The notes under the pieces: generated by a model
What the model was told of the DNA's origin: nothing
The model's input: the letters and a program-made list of their open reading frames with translations, nothing else
The model's database searches: none
Made by a program: the position numbers and the translations under genes
In this document: positions 25,598-35,603 of the stretch, piece after piece
Position numbering within the stretch: the first letter of the stretch is position 1
Layout of the letters: each line of letters starts with the position of its first letter
Assembly (NCBI RefSeq): GCF_900094575.1
Contig: NZ_FMAE01000007.1
Span: 1-64,000 of the forward strand
Direction of reading: 5' to 3'
Length of the DNA stretch: 64,000 bases
From: Bradyrhizobium yuanmingense
Lineage (GTDB): Bacteria > Pseudomonadota > Alphaproteobacteria > Rhizobiales > Xanthobacteraceae

Positions 25598-25713
25598 TGT
25601 AGATCACGAATTGGTTAGATTGAACCCTCGCCGGACCCGCGCAGGGCTGCATCGCGTTGGTGACGCACGCGCTTTTGACGAATTCCAGATTTTTCCGCGC
25701 CGCCCTTGTTAAG

Positions 25714-25728
25714 CGGAGGCTGCCTCCG
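25714..25728. promoter_or_regulatory. Dyad in the TetR/hydroxylase promoter gap
   Basis: CGGAGG-CTG-CCTCCG is a perfect 6-bp inverted repeat with a 3-base centre. Confidence 0.35.
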
Positions 25729-25743
25729 TATCTTCCGATCAAG

Positions 25744-25767
25744 CGTCCGACGCATCGTGTTCGGACG
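25744..25767. promoter_or_regulatory. Candidate TetR operator upstream of the molybdenum hydroxylase
   Basis: CGTCCGA-N10-TCGGACG is a perfect 7-bp inverted repeat, 74 bp before the first hydroxylase start. Its 24-base span suits a TetR dimer. Confidence 0.45.
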
Positions 25768-25840
25768 GCGCTATTCGACAGCGGCCACGGCGGTGGCGCG
25801 CTGCGCGATGACTCATGTCCAAATCTGATCGGAGCCTTGT

Positions 25841-26334
<494 letters not shown>

Positions 26335-26338
<4 letters not shown>

Positions 26339-27390
26339 AACCGTTCGATTATGTCAGGCCGGCCACGGTCACTGAAGCCGTTGCGGCGGCGGCCCAGCCC
26401 GGCGCGGTCTACCTCGCAGCCGGCACCAACCTGCTCGACCTGATGAAGGGTGGCATCAGCCGTCCGGACCGGCTGGTCGACGTCACGCGTCTCGATGGGC
26501 TCGATCAGATCGAGACTCTCGCGGACGGGTCTTTGCGCATCGGCGCGCTGGTGCGCAATGCCGACCTCGCGCATGATGCGGAGTTCGCGCGGTCCTATCC
26601 CGCAGTGGCCGAAGCGCTGCTCTCGGGAGCGTCGGCTCAATTGCGCAATGCCGCCACCGTCGGCGGCAATTTGTTGCAACGGACGCGTTGCGCGTATTTC
26701 TACGACACTGCCAGCCGCTGCAACAAGCAGGCGCCGGGCTCCGGCTGCGACGCGCGCGACGGCGACAACCGCAGCCATGCCGTGCTCGGCTGGAGCGAGA
26801 GCTGCATCGCCACACACCCCTCGGATTTCTGCGTGCCGCTGGTCGCGCTCGATGCCATCGTCGAGATCGAGGGCAGGGGCGGCCGGCGCGAGGTCGCGCT
26901 CGACGAGCTGCACCGCCTGCCCGGCGATGCGCCCGAGCGCGAGTCGGTGCTCGAGCCCGGCGATCTCATCGTCGCGGTGCGCCTGCCGCCTGCCGCACGC
27001 GGCTTTGCCGCGCATGCGCGTTACCTCAAGGTGCGCGAGCGCACCTCCTATGCCTTTGCCGTCGTCTCGGCCGCGGCTGCGCTGCGGATCGAGAACGGCA
27101 GAATCGCACAGGCGCGGCTCGCGCTCGGCGGCGTCGCCGCAAAGCCCTGGCGCGCCCGTGCAGCGGAAGACGTCCTCAAGGGCGTCGCGCCGACGGCGGA
27201 CGCGTTCCAGGAGGCCGCCCGGCGTGCGCTCGAGAGCGCAAAACCGTCCGGCGACAACGCCTTCAAGATCGAGCTCGCGCGCCGCATCGTCGTGCGCGCG
27301 CTGACCTTGGCCGCTGCCGGCACGCCTGTGCGGATCCCCGCGCTGCCGGCCTCTCCCTTCGCCTCGACCTCCGGAGCCGTCCATGTCTGA
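26335..27390 (+). CDS. Molybdenum hydroxylase FAD subunit (PaoB-like)
   Basis: This 351-residue FAD-binding subunit has the flavin motif YLAAGTNLLDLM (about residues 26-37) and ATVGGNLLQRTRC. Four cysteines in an inserted stretch (Cys119, Cys129, Cys138 and Cys157) match the extra [4Fe-4S] cluster known from E. coli PaoB. This points to the aldehyde oxidoreductase branch and away from xanthine dehydrogenase. The start is set by the overlap with the previous stop; the frame is open further upstream but over the preceding gene. It overlaps the next gene by 8 bp. Confidence 0.92.
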
Positions 27391-29638
27391 GCTCAATTTG
27401 ACCAGTGCGCCCGCACATCTCAGGCACGGCTCGAATATCGGCCAGCCGCTGACCCGCCGTGACGGCATCCTCAAGGTGACGGGGCAGGCAAGCTATGCCG
27501 CGGACAATCATCCGCCCGGCATGCTGTTTGCCGTGATGGCCGTCTCGAGCATTGCGCGGGGCCGTGTGGTCTCGCTCGATGTCGCTGCCGCAAAACGCCA
27601 TCCCGGCGTCATCGATGTCATGACGCCCGATCACAAGCCAGAGCTCGCGATCGACCCCGACCTCAAGACCAATCCGTTCGTGTTCCGGATGGAGGTGTTG
27701 CAGAGCAACGATATCCGCTACGCCAATCAGGCGATTGCGGTCGTGATCGCCGAAACGCTGGAGGCCGCGACGGAAGGCGCGGCGCAGCTGGCGCCGCGTT
27801 ACGAGGTGCAGCCTGCGCTCGTCGGCCTCGATGCCGGCGAGAGCTTCGTGCCGCCGGTCGTCGGCGTCGGCAATCCCACGGAAAGCCATCGCGGCGATGT
27901 CGAAGCGGGCCTCGCCGCGGCCGACAAGCAGATCGACGCGACCTACGAGACGCCGCCGCAATATCATAACGCGATGGAGCCGCATGCGATCGTGGCGCGC
28001 TGGGAGGGTGACAAGCTCTTCCTCGACACGCCGAGCCAGGCCATGGTGATGGCTCGAGCCCGCGTTGCCGAGCTGTTTGGCCTCGCGCCGGAGAAGATTC
28101 ACATCCGCAGCCCGTTCCTCGGCGGCGGCTTCGGCTCGAAGGGCTTCCTGACCGGACCGCAGATCCTCGGCGTGATGGCCGCGAAGCTGGTCGGCAGGCC
28201 GGTCAAGCTGGTGCTGCGCCGCGAGCAGATGTATGGCCCGGTCGGCCACCGTGCGCCGACGCGCCAGCGCCTGCGCCTCGGCGCCGACGGCGAGGGACGC
28301 CTGACTGCGCTCGATCATCACGCGCGAACCGTGTCGAGCACCTTCGACGATTTCTACGAGCCCGCCGCCGATGCCTCGCACACGCTCTACGCGGCGCCCG
28401 CGATCCGCACCTCGCACGATGCCGTGCGCGTCAACACCGGCACGCCGTTGTTCATGCGCGCGCCGGGCGAGGCGACCGGCTCGATCGCGCTCGAGAGCGC
28501 GATCGACGAGATGGCCTGGGCCTGCGGCATGGATCCGCTCGCTTTCCGCCTGAAGAACTACGCCGAGGTCGAGCCGATGACGGGGCGGCCGTTCTCCTCC
28601 AAGGCGCTGCGCGCCTGCTACGAGCAGGGCGCCGCGCGCTTCGGCTGGGCCAAGCGTCCGCTGCAGCCGCGGCAGATGCGCGACGATGCCGGCCTTCTGG
28701 TCGGCTGGGGCATGGGTACGGCGACCTTCCCGGCGCTGATGTTCCAGGCCGAGGCGCGCGCGGCGATCCGCCGCGACGGCTCCGGCGTGATGGAGATCGG
28801 CGCGCATGACATGGGGCAGGGCGCCTGGACGGCGCTGGCGCAGATCGCGGCCGATTCCGTCGGTCTCGACATCGACCGCCTAGACTTCAGGTCCGGCACG
28901 TCCGACCTGCCCGATGCCGGCATCGCCGGCGGCTCGGCGCACACGGCAACCGCAGGCGCTGCGATCCACAGCGCCGGTGCCGCCGTGATCGGAAAGCTCG
29001 CCGATCTCGCCACCAGCGACGAGCGCTCGCCGCTGTTCGGCGCCGGCAATGCCGGCGTGATCGCGCGCGACGGCAGGCTGATCCGCCGCGACGATGAGAG
29101 CCGCAGCGAGAGCTATGCCGAGATTCTGGCGCGCGCGGGCGTTGCCGAAGTGGAGGCGCGCGGCACCGGCGCGCCGAACCCTGCGGCGATGGAGCAATAT
29201 GCGATGCATGCCCATGGCGCGGTGTTCGCCGAGGTGAAGGTCGATCCCGAGCTCGGCCAGGTTCGCCTCACCCGCATGATCGGCGCCTTCGCCGCCGGGC
29301 GCATCGTCAATCCGCGCATGGTGCAGAGCCAGCTGTTCGGCGGCATGATCTGGGGCATGTCCTTCGCGCTGCACGAGGCGGCAATCACAGACCGGCGCAG
29401 CGGACGGATCATGAATGCCAATCTCGGCGAGTACCACATCCCCGTGAACGCCGACGTGCCGCCGCTCGACGTCATCACGGTCGAGGAGCACGATCCGCAC
29501 GTGAATGCGCTCGGCATCAAGGGTGTCGGCGAGATCGGCATCACCGGCAGCGCCGGCGCGGTCGCCAACGCGGTCTGGCACGCCACCGGCGTGCGCGTCC
29601 GCGACTTTCCGATCCGGATCGAGGAACTGCTGACGTAG
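27383..29638 (+). CDS. Molybdenum hydroxylase catalytic subunit (PaoC-like)
   Basis: This 751-residue subunit binds the molybdopterin cofactor. It has the LGGGFGSKG motif after residue 245, AHDMGQGAWTALAQ, and the catalytic Glu717 in IKGVGEIGITG. It oxidises aldehydes or N-heterocycles with water as oxygen source; the substrate here is unknown. With the two preceding genes it forms a complete operon. No PaoD/XdhC-type maturation gene follows, so that factor must be encoded elsewhere. A GC-rich hairpin follows the stop. Confidence 0.93.
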   Translation: MSELNLTSAPAHLRHGSNIGQPLTRRDGILKVTGQASYAADNHPPGMLFAVMAVSSIARGRVVSLDVAAAKRHPGVIDVMTPDHKPELAIDPDLKTNPFVFRMEVLQSNDIRYANQAIAVVIAETLEAATEGAAQLAPRYEVQPALVGLDAGESFVPPVVGVGNPTESHRGDVEAGLAAADKQIDATYETPPQYHNAMEPHAIVARWEGDKLFLDTPSQAMVMARARVAELFGLAPEKIHIRSPFLGGGFGSKGFLTGPQILGVMAAKLVGRPVKLVLRREQMYGPVGHRAPTRQRLRLGADGEGRLTALDHHARTVSSTFDDFYEPAADASHTLYAAPAIRTSHDAVRVNTGTPLFMRAPGEATGSIALESAIDEMAWACGMDPLAFRLKNYAEVEPMTGRPFSSKALRACYEQGAARFGWAKRPLQPRQMRDDAGLLVGWGMGTATFPALMFQAEARAAIRRDGSGVMEIGAHDMGQGAWTALAQIAADSVGLDIDRLDFRSGTSDLPDAGIAGGSAHTATAGAAIHSAGAAVIGKLADLATSDERSPLFGAGNAGVIARDGRLIRRDDESRSESYAEILARAGVAEVEARGTGAPNPAAMEQYAMHAHGAVFAEVKVDPELGQVRLTRMIGAFAAGRIVNPRMVQSQLFGGMIWGMSFALHEAAITDRRSGRIMNANLGEYHIPVNADVPPLDVITVEEHDPHVNALGIKGVGEIGITGSAGAVANAVWHATGVRVRDFPIRIEELLT

Positions 29639-29660
29639 CTCTAGCTCTTCCGAAACAGGC

Positions 29661-29689
29661 GGCCCCGGAGTGCCTAGGAGTCCGGGGCC
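29661..29689 (+). terminator. GC-rich hairpin after the molybdenum hydroxylase operon
   Basis: GGCCCCGGA/TCCGGGGCC forms a 9-bp perfect stem around an 11-base loop, 22 bp after the stop codon. There is no T run, so termination may be partial. Confidence 0.6.
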
Positions 29690-29816
29690 ATAACCTCAGC
29701 ACCTTTGCGCGAGGCTGCTCGGCTACGGCTCCCAACATATCAAGCTGCGGTTCGCGGAAATTGCGGTGGCTCAATATCCGCTAGATCCTCGGCTCCGTAC
29801 GATTGCGGAGGGACCG

Positions 29817-30365
29817 TCAGAACGTCGGCGGCGTGCAGGCCGAGATCACCTCGCACGGTTTGCCGCCGACGCAGCGGAAGCGATGCGGGCGGCGGCTCTC
29901 GAAATAATAGGCATCGCCGGGATTGAGGATGCGGCGCTCGTCCTCGACGGTGACCTCGAGCTTGCCCGAAATCACGATGCCGCCTTCCTCGCCGTCATGG
30001 ACGAGATGCACGCGCCCGGTGTCGCTGCCGGGCTCGTAGCGCTCCTTCAGGATCTGCAGGCTGCGGCCGAACAGATTGTCGCCGACCTGCCGGTATGAGA
30101 TCGGCTTCTTGCCGACTTCGGTGAGCTCCTCGGCGCGGTAGAAGATCTTGCGCCTGGACTCCGGCTCCAGCGCGAAGAACTCGGCGAGCCCCATCGGGAT
30201 GCCGTCGAGGATGCGCTTGAGCGCGCCGACCGAAGGGTTCATCTGGTTGGATTCGATCAGCGAGATCGTCGAATTGGTGACGCCGGCGCGCTTGGCCAGC
30301 TCGCGCTGCGACAGCTTGTGGCGCGCCCGGATGAATCGCAGCCGTCCACCGATGTCGACGCTCAT
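29817..30365 (-). CDS. XRE-cupin transcriptional regulator (PuuR-like)
   Basis: This 182-residue protein has an N-terminal helix-turn-helix (residues 8-62, SQRELAKRAGVTNSTISLIE) and a C-terminal cupin (about 110-178, with HDGEEGGIVISGKLEV and PGDAYYFESRRPHRF). This matches PuuR, the putrescine-responsive repressor, in length and layout. It is divergent from an omega-amino-acid aminotransferase gene and is a likely repressor of it. The ligand is inferred from the family only. Confidence 0.9.
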   Translation of the reverse strand: MSVDIGGRLRFIRARHKLSQRELAKRAGVTNSTISLIESNQMNPSVGALKRILDGIPMGLAEFFALEPESRRKIFYRAEELTEVGKKPISYRQVGDNLFGRSLQILKERYEPGSDTGRVHLVHDGEEGGIVISGKLEVTVEDERRILNPGDAYYFESRRPHRFRCVGGKPCEVISACTPPTF

Positions 30366-30431
30366 GCCCTAGTCCCGTGTTGCAGGTGTTGCGGATCGCG
30401 CAAATATGGACCGGCAGCCCCAGTCAAATCA

Positions 30432-30479
30432 ATGGCTTGCAGGTCACCAGAAAAGGACTTGTTGCGCCATCCAAGCCAT
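30432..30479. promoter_or_regulatory. Spaced inverted repeat in the PuuR-like/aminotransferase gap
   Basis: ATGGCTTG at 30432 and CAAGCCAT at 30472 are perfect reverse complements 32 bp apart, close to helical phasing. They could be two half-sites for the divergent regulator. Confidence 0.35.
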
Positions 30480-30513
30480 GGCTCAGCTATGGGGTCAGCA
30501 CAGGAGCGCGGCC

Positions 30514-31842
30514 GTGACCCTTCATCAGATTCCGAACACCATCAAGACCGATTCGTACTGGATGCCCTTTACGGCCAACCGGCAGTTCAAGAAGTCGCCG
30601 CGCCTGTTCTCCTCGGCCGAGGGCATGTACTACACCAGCGTCGATGGCCGCCAGGTGATCGACGGCTCCGCCGGGCTCTGGTGCGTCAATGCCGGCCACG
30701 GCCGCAAGCAGATCGCCGCCGCCGTCGAGCGCCAGCTGATGACGCTGGACTTCGCGCCGTCGTTCCAGATGGGCCATCCGCTGGCATTCGACTTCGCCGA
30801 GCGTCTCGCCGAGATCGCCCCAAAGGGCCTCGACCGCGTCTTCTTCACCAATTCCGGCTCCGAGTCGGTCGACACCGCGCTGAAGATCGCGCTGGCCTAT
30901 CACCGCGCCAACGGCCAGGCCAGCCGCACCCGCCTGATCGGTCGCGAGCGCGGCTATCACGGCGTCGGCTTCGGCGGCACCTCGGTCGGCGGCATGGTCG
31001 CCAACCGCCGCGCCTTCACCACCCTGCTGCCAGGCGTCGACCACATCCGCCACACCCATGATCTCACCCGCAACGCCTTCGCCAAGGACCTGCCCGAGCA
31101 CGGCGCCGAGCTCGCCGACGATCTCGAGCGTCTGGTCGCCCTGCACGGCGCGGAAACGATCGCCGCCGTCATCGTCGAGCCGGTGCCGGGCTCGACCGCG
31201 GTGTTGCCGCCGCCGAAGGGATATCTGCAGCGCCTGCGCGAGATCTGCGACAAGCACGGCATCCTCCTGATCTTCGACGAGGTCATCACCGGCTTTGGCC
31301 GCCTCGGCACGCCGTTCGCCGCCAACTTCTTTGGCGTCACGCCGGACCTGATGACCACGGCCAAGGGCATCACCAACGGCACCGTGCCCTGCGGCGCCGT
31401 GTTCGCCAGCCGCAAGGTGCACGACGGCATGATGACCGGCCCGGAGAACCAGATCGAGCTGTTCCACGGCTACACCTATTCGGCGCATCCGGTCGCCTGC
31501 GCCGCGGGCATCGCGACGCTCGACATCTACAAGGACGAAGGCCTGCTCACGCGCGGCGCCTCGCTCGCCGAATACTGGCGCGATGCGCTGCATTCGCTCA
31601 AAGGCCTGCCGAACGTCGTCGACATCCGCAATTGCGGCCTGATGGGCGCGGTCGAGCTTGCGCCGCGTGGCGGCGCGGTCGGCGCGCGCGGCTACGACAT
31701 GCTGGTCGAATGCTTCAACAACGGCCTCTATCTTCGCACCGGTGGCGATTCCGTCGCGATGTCGCCCCCGCTCATCGTCGAGAAGAGCCACATCGACCAG
31801 ATGATCTCGATCCTCGGCGACGCCATCAAGAAGGTGGCCTGA
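30514..31842 (+). CDS. Class III aminotransferase, omega-amino acid (beta-alanine):pyruvate type
   Basis: This 442-residue PLP enzyme has the cofactor-binding FDEVITGFGRLG and the Schiff-base Lys284 in TTAKGITNG. Similarity to beta-alanine:pyruvate transaminases (start HQIPNTIKTDSYWMPFTANRQF, abbreviated) suggests transfer of the omega-amino group of beta-alanine or related amines to pyruvate, giving alanine. I place the start at GTG 30514 because AGGAG lies seven bases upstream; the open frame reaches 30406. DadA follows after 66 bp and would use the alanine side of the pathway. Confidence 0.9.
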   Translation: MTLHQIPNTIKTDSYWMPFTANRQFKKSPRLFSSAEGMYYTSVDGRQVIDGSAGLWCVNAGHGRKQIAAAVERQLMTLDFAPSFQMGHPLAFDFAERLAEIAPKGLDRVFFTNSGSESVDTALKIALAYHRANGQASRTRLIGRERGYHGVGFGGTSVGGMVANRRAFTTLLPGVDHIRHTHDLTRNAFAKDLPEHGAELADDLERLVALHGAETIAAVIVEPVPGSTAVLPPPKGYLQRLREICDKHGILLIFDEVITGFGRLGTPFAANFFGVTPDLMTTAKGITNGTVPCGAVFASRKVHDGMMTGPENQIELFHGYTYSAHPVACAAGIATLDIYKDEGLLTRGASLAEYWRDALHSLKGLPNVVDIRNCGLMGAVELAPRGGAVGARGYDMLVECFNNGLYLRTGGDSVAMSPPLIVEKSHIDQMISILGDAIKKVA

Positions 31843-31908
31843 TAATTGCTCTCGCCGCTAGCGAGTTGTGTCCTTGCAGCGGCGAGCGCCGCGGGAGTTT
31901 GACGAAGC

Positions 31909-33174
31909 GTGAAAGTTCTGATCCTCGGCAGCGGTGTCATCGGTGTCACCTCTGCCTACTACCTCGCGCGTGCCGGCCATGAGGTGACGGTCGTCGACCG
32001 CCAGCCGGAGCCGGCACTGGAGACCTCCTTCGCCAATGCCGGCGAGGTGTCGCCCGGCTATTCCTCGCCCTGGGCCGGCCCCGGCGTGCCGGTGAAGGCG
32101 ATCAAGTGGCTGTTGATGAAGCACGGCCCGCTGGTGATCCGGCCGAAGCTCGATCCTGTCATGTGGGTCTGGCTGCTCAAGATGCTGCGCAACTGCACCA
32201 GCGCGCGCTACGCGGTCAACAAGAGCCGGATGATTCCGATCGCCGAATACAGCCGCGATGCCTTGCGTGATCTGCGCCGCGACATCGGCATCCAGTATGA
32301 CGAGCGCTCGCAGGGCACGCTGCAGCTGTTTCGCTACCAGGCCCAGCTCGACGGCACGGCCGAAGACATCGCCGTGCTCAAGCAATATGGCGTTCCCTTC
32401 GAAGTGCTGAACCGCGAGGGCTGCATTGCGGTCGAGCCGGCACTTGCCGGCGTGAAGGAGAAGTTCGTCGGCGGGCGCCGTCTGCCGCAGGACGAGACCG
32501 GTGACTGCCACATGTTCACGCAGGCGCTGGCGAGGCACGCCCAGGCGCTCGGCGTGCGCTTCCTGTTCAACACCTCGATCGACCGTATCGTCACCGATGG
32601 CGCGCGCGTCAGCGGTGTCGCCACCAGCGCCGGCCTGCTGCAGGCGGACGCTTACGTGCTCGCGCTCGGCAGCTGGTCGTCGCGGCTCCTGGCGCCGCTC
32701 GGTATTTCGCTGCCGGTCTATCCGGTGAAGGGCTATTCGATCACGGTGCCGATCAAGGACGCCTCCGGCGCGCCGGAATCCACCGTGATGGACGAGAGCT
32801 ACAAGGTCGCGATCACCCGCCTCGGCAATCGCATCCGCGTCGGCGGCACCGCCGAAATCTCCGGCTATTCGGACAAGCTCTACGACGCACGCCGCGCCAC
32901 GCTCGATCATTCGCTGACCGACCTGTTCCCGCGCGGCGGCGACCTGTCCAAGGCGACGTTCTGGAGCGGCCTGCGCCCGATGACGCCGGACGGCCCGCCC
33001 GTGATCGGCCGGACCCACTACGCCAACCTCCACCTCAACACCGGCCACGGCACGCTCGGCTGGACCATGTCGTGCGGCTCGGGCCGCGTGCTCGCCGACA
33101 TGCTGTCGGGGAAGAAGCCGGACATCGACGTCAGTGCGCTATCGGTGGAGCGGTACAAGCACCGGTTTGGGTGA
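31909..33174 (+). CDS. dadA: D-amino acid dehydrogenase small subunit (DadA)
   Basis: This 421-residue FAD enzyme has the N-terminal motif VLILGSGVIGVTSAYYLARAG (in part) and the DadA segment TSFANAGEVSPGYSSPWAGPG. The late motif is GTLGWTMSCGSGRVLADM. It oxidises D-amino acids, mainly D-alanine, to keto acids and ammonia, feeding electrons to the respiratory chain. The start is GTG at 31909. No alanine racemase gene is adjacent. A long palindrome follows the stop codon closely. Confidence 0.92.
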   Translation: MKVLILGSGVIGVTSAYYLARAGHEVTVVDRQPEPALETSFANAGEVSPGYSSPWAGPGVPVKAIKWLLMKHGPLVIRPKLDPVMWVWLLKMLRNCTSARYAVNKSRMIPIAEYSRDALRDLRRDIGIQYDERSQGTLQLFRYQAQLDGTAEDIAVLKQYGVPFEVLNREGCIAVEPALAGVKEKFVGGRRLPQDETGDCHMFTQALARHAQALGVRFLFNTSIDRIVTDGARVSGVATSAGLLQADAYVLALGSWSSRLLAPLGISLPVYPVKGYSITVPIKDASGAPESTVMDESYKVAITRLGNRIRVGGTAEISGYSDKLYDARRATLDHSLTDLFPRGGDLSKATFWSGLRPMTPDGPPVIGRTHYANLHLNTGHGTLGWTMSCGSGRVLADMLSGKKPDIDVSALSVERYKHRFG

Positions 33175-33178
33175 GTTC

Positions 33179-33326
33179 TTCCTCTCCCCGCGTGCGGGGA
33201 GAGGCCGGAATTTGCGCAGCAAATTCCGGGTGAGGGGGAGCCTCAGCGAGTCCCGTTGTGACCGTTTGTGTGGACAGAGCCCCTCACCCCGACCCTCTCC
33301 CCGTAAGAACGGGGAGAGGGAGAGCA
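33179..33326. repeat. Intergenic composite palindrome, family C
   Basis: CCTCTCCCCG-CGTG-CGGGGAGAGG and CTCTCCCCGTAAGAACGGGGAGAG are two hairpins that are also complementary to each other, joined by GGAATTTGCGCAGCAAATTCC and a TGAGGGGGAG/CCCCTCA pair. It fills the gap between convergent dadA and a leftward regulator gene and probably stops transcription both ways. Confidence 0.88.
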
Positions 33327-33327
33327 G

Positions 33328-34002
33328 TCAGCCCGCCCCCGTGACGCAATTCACCCACAGCACCACGGCCTTCGCATCCTGCGCCGGATTGGAAAACCGG
33401 TGCGGCCTGCGGCTCGCGAAGCGAAAACTGTCGCCCGTCTTCAGCGACCACGTCTTACTGTCCACCGTCAGCATCATCTCGCCTTCGAGCACGAGCCCGG
33501 CCTCTTCGCCGTCGTGGGTGTAGAGCTCATCGCCGGTGGAGCCGCCCGCCTCCAGATGCACCAGAAACAGATTGAGCTTGTTGTCGCTGCTCGCGGGGCT
33601 CAGCAATTGCTTCGACACGCCGGTGCGCCACAGTTTCAATTCCGGCCGCTGCAGCCCGCGCGTTACCACCTGATCCGATGCGCCGTCGGCGCTCGGGCTC
33701 GCGCCGAACAGCGCGGCGATGCCGACGCCGAGCACGTCGGCGAGCGTCGCCAGCACCCGCAGCGACGGCGACGACAGCCCGCGCTCGATCTGGCTGAGGA
33801 AGCCGATCGACAGCTCCGTGCGCGCGGCGACCGTCTCCAGCGAGAACTGCCTGACTCGCCTGAGATCCCGGATGCGGCGGCCGACCGCGACGTCCATCGC
33901 CGGCTCGGCCGGCTTGGCAGCGGCTTTGGCTTTCACCTTGGCCGGCCTGTTCCTGGCCGGCTTTGCGGCGGCCGGTTTGCGCATTCTTTTGCCACCGCTC
34001 AC
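33328..34002 (-). CDS. XRE-cupin transcriptional regulator
   Basis: This 224-residue protein has a Lys/Ala/Pro-rich N-terminal arm (residues 1-35), a helix-turn-helix (about 40-95, LETVAARTELSIGFLSQIERG) and a C-terminal cupin (about 145-215). The cupin ends with LKTGDSFRFASRRPHRFSN. The basic arm is an extra not seen in the first regulator at 29817. It is divergent from the amino acid ABC transporter operon and probably controls it. Symmetric sites at 34017-34083 lie in the shared gap. Confidence 0.9.
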   Translation of the reverse strand: MSGGKRMRKPAAAKPARNRPAKVKAKAAAKPAEPAMDVAVGRRIRDLRRVRQFSLETVAARTELSIGFLSQIERGLSSPSLRVLATLADVLGVGIAALFGASPSADGASDQVVTRGLQRPELKLWRTGVSKQLLSPASSDNKLNLFLVHLEAGGSTGDELYTHDGEEAGLVLEGEMMLTVDSKTWSLKTGDSFRFASRRPHRFSNPAQDAKAVVLWVNCVTGAG

Positions 34003-34016
34003 GTCAAACCGCTTTC

Positions 34017-34083
34017 TTCATGTGCATGAAAACCGCTTGCATCACCCGCGAAAGTGTGACCAAATTTTCATATTGGTGAAAAT
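34017..34083. promoter_or_regulatory. Two related dyads between the XRE-cupin gene and the ABC operon
   Basis: TTCATG-TG-CATGAA (34017-34030) and ATTTTCA-TATTGG-TGAAAAT (34064-34083) share a TTCAT/ATGAA-like core and lie 33 bp apart. They are good candidates for operator sites of the divergent regulator. Confidence 0.5.
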
Positions 34084-34162
34084 AGGCCGAAACGGGCCGG
34101 CCCGCAACGTTTGATCGCGACATGAGCGCGCCGCCGCCGGCCAGGCCCAAAAGGGGGATGCG

Positions 34163-34921
34163 ATGAAGCGTTTTGTTCAGGCCGCAGTTGCGGCGCTCGC
34201 CATTGCCACAGCGGTGCCGGCAGCGGCGCAACAGGCTCTGAAGGTCGGCTCGACTCCGACGGGCATTCCCTTCACCTTCCTCGACACCAAGACCAACACC
34301 ATCCAGGGCATCATGGTCGATCTCATCACCGAGGTCGGCAAGGATGCCGGCTTCAACGTGCAGATCGAGCCGATGGCGTTCTCGGCGCTGATCCCCTCGC
34401 TGACTTCGAGCAAGATCGACATCATTGCGGCAGCGATGTTCATCACGCCGCCGCGCAAGGAGGTCATCGACTTCTCCGACCCGATCTACAGCTACGGCGA
34501 GGGCCTCGTGGTGCCGAAGACCGACACCAAGGCTTACGCCACGCAGGAGGACCTGAAGGGCGAGACTGTCGGCGCCCAGGTCGGCACCGCCTTCGTCGAC
34601 GCGCTGAAGAAGACCGGCCTGTTCTCCGACGTGAAGGCCTACGACACCATCCCGGACATCCTGCGCGACGTGAACACCGGCCGACTCAAGGCCGGCTACG
34701 CCGACTATCCGATCCTCGCCTACAATCTGAAGCAGGGCGGCTTCCCCGAGGTGCGCCTGGTCGACGGCTACAAGCCGGTCACGGTCGGCTCGGTCGGCAT
34801 CGGCGTGCGCAAGGGCGAGAGCGCACTGCTCGGCAAGATCAACGCTTCGCTGGCGAAGCTGAAAGCCAACGGCACCATCGACAAGATCCTCGATAAATGG
34901 GGCCTGAAAGCACAAGGTTGA
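34163..34921 (+). CDS. Polar amino acid ABC transporter, substrate-binding protein
   Basis: This 252-residue periplasmic protein has a signal peptide (residues 1-22, cut near AAAQQA) and the family-3 solute-binding fold: GIPFTFLDTKTN, GIMVDLITEVGKDAG, and DIIAAAMFITPPRKEVIDFSDPIY (abbreviated). Members bind amino acids or small amines. It is first of the four-gene set 34163-37626 and has GGGGGATGCG before the ATG. Confidence 0.92.
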   Translation: MKRFVQAAVAALAIATAVPAAAQQALKVGSTPTGIPFTFLDTKTNTIQGIMVDLITEVGKDAGFNVQIEPMAFSALIPSLTSSKIDIIAAAMFITPPRKEVIDFSDPIYSYGEGLVVPKTDTKAYATQEDLKGETVGAQVGTAFVDALKKTGLFSDVKAYDTIPDILRDVNTGRLKAGYADYPILAYNLKQGGFPEVRLVDGYKPVTVGSVGIGVRKGESALLGKINASLAKLKANGTIDKILDKWGLKAQG

Positions 34922-34949
34922 TCGATAGAAGCTGATCGAAGGCTGCCCG

Positions 34950-35603
34950 ATGAAAGGCTTCTGGCGCGACGCCGTCGAGTTCTTCCCGATCCTGCTGAAC
35001 GGCGTCGCGCTGACGATCATCGTCACGATCGGCTCGCTGTTGCTGTCGACGGTGCTCGGCCTGGTCTGGGCGATGATGCGGGTCTCCGGCATCAAAGCGC
35101 TGTCGATGCTCAGCGCCAGCCTGATCAACGTGATCCGCGGCATCCCGATCATCGTGCTGTTGTTCTACCTCTATTTCGTGATGCCCGATCTCGGCGTTAC
35201 GCTCAGCGCGTTGCAGGCCGCGATCCTCGGGCTCGGCATCGCCTATTCGGCCTACCAGGCCGAAAACTTCCGCGCCGGCATCGAGGCGATCGACAAGGGG
35301 CAGATCGAGGCGGCGCAGTCGATCGGCATGGGCTGGTGGCTCACCATGCGCCGCGTGGTGCTGCCGCAGGCCGTGCGCATCGTGCTGCCGCCCTACGGCA
35401 ACGTCATGATCATGATGCTGAAGGATTCCTCGCAAGCCTCGACCATCACGGTCGCCGAGCTCGCGCTGCAGGGCAAGCTGATCGCGTCCTCGACGTTCAA
35501 GAACACCAGCGTGTTCACGCTGGTCGCCCTGATGTACCTCACCATGAGCATTCCGCTGATCCTCTTGGTCCGTCACTTCGAGAAGCGGGCCGGCAAGCGA
35601 TGA
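34950..35603 (+). CDS. Polar amino acid ABC transporter, permease
   Basis: This 217-residue inner-membrane protein of the HisM/GlnP type has about five hydrophobic helices and the ATPase-contact loop GQIEAAQSIGMGWWLTMRRVVLPQA (abbreviated). Only one permease gene is present, so it probably acts as a homodimer. Its stop overlaps the ATPase start (ATGA). Confidence 0.92.
   Translation: MKGFWRDAVEFFPILLNGVALTIIVTIGSLLLSTVLGLVWAMMRVSGIKALSMLSASLINVIRGIPIIVLLFYLYFVMPDLGVTLSALQAAILGLGIAYSAYQAENFRAGIEAIDKGQIEAAQSIGMGWWLTMRRVVLPQAVRIVLPPYGNVMIMMLKDSSQASTITVAELALQGKLIASSTFKNTSVFTLVALMYLTMSIPLILLVRHFEKRAGKR

Noticed and set aside
33179..33326. Palindrome C read as a small RNA gene
   Set aside because: The stacked hairpins fit a repeated intergenic element; there is no promoter-like sequence of its own that I can support.
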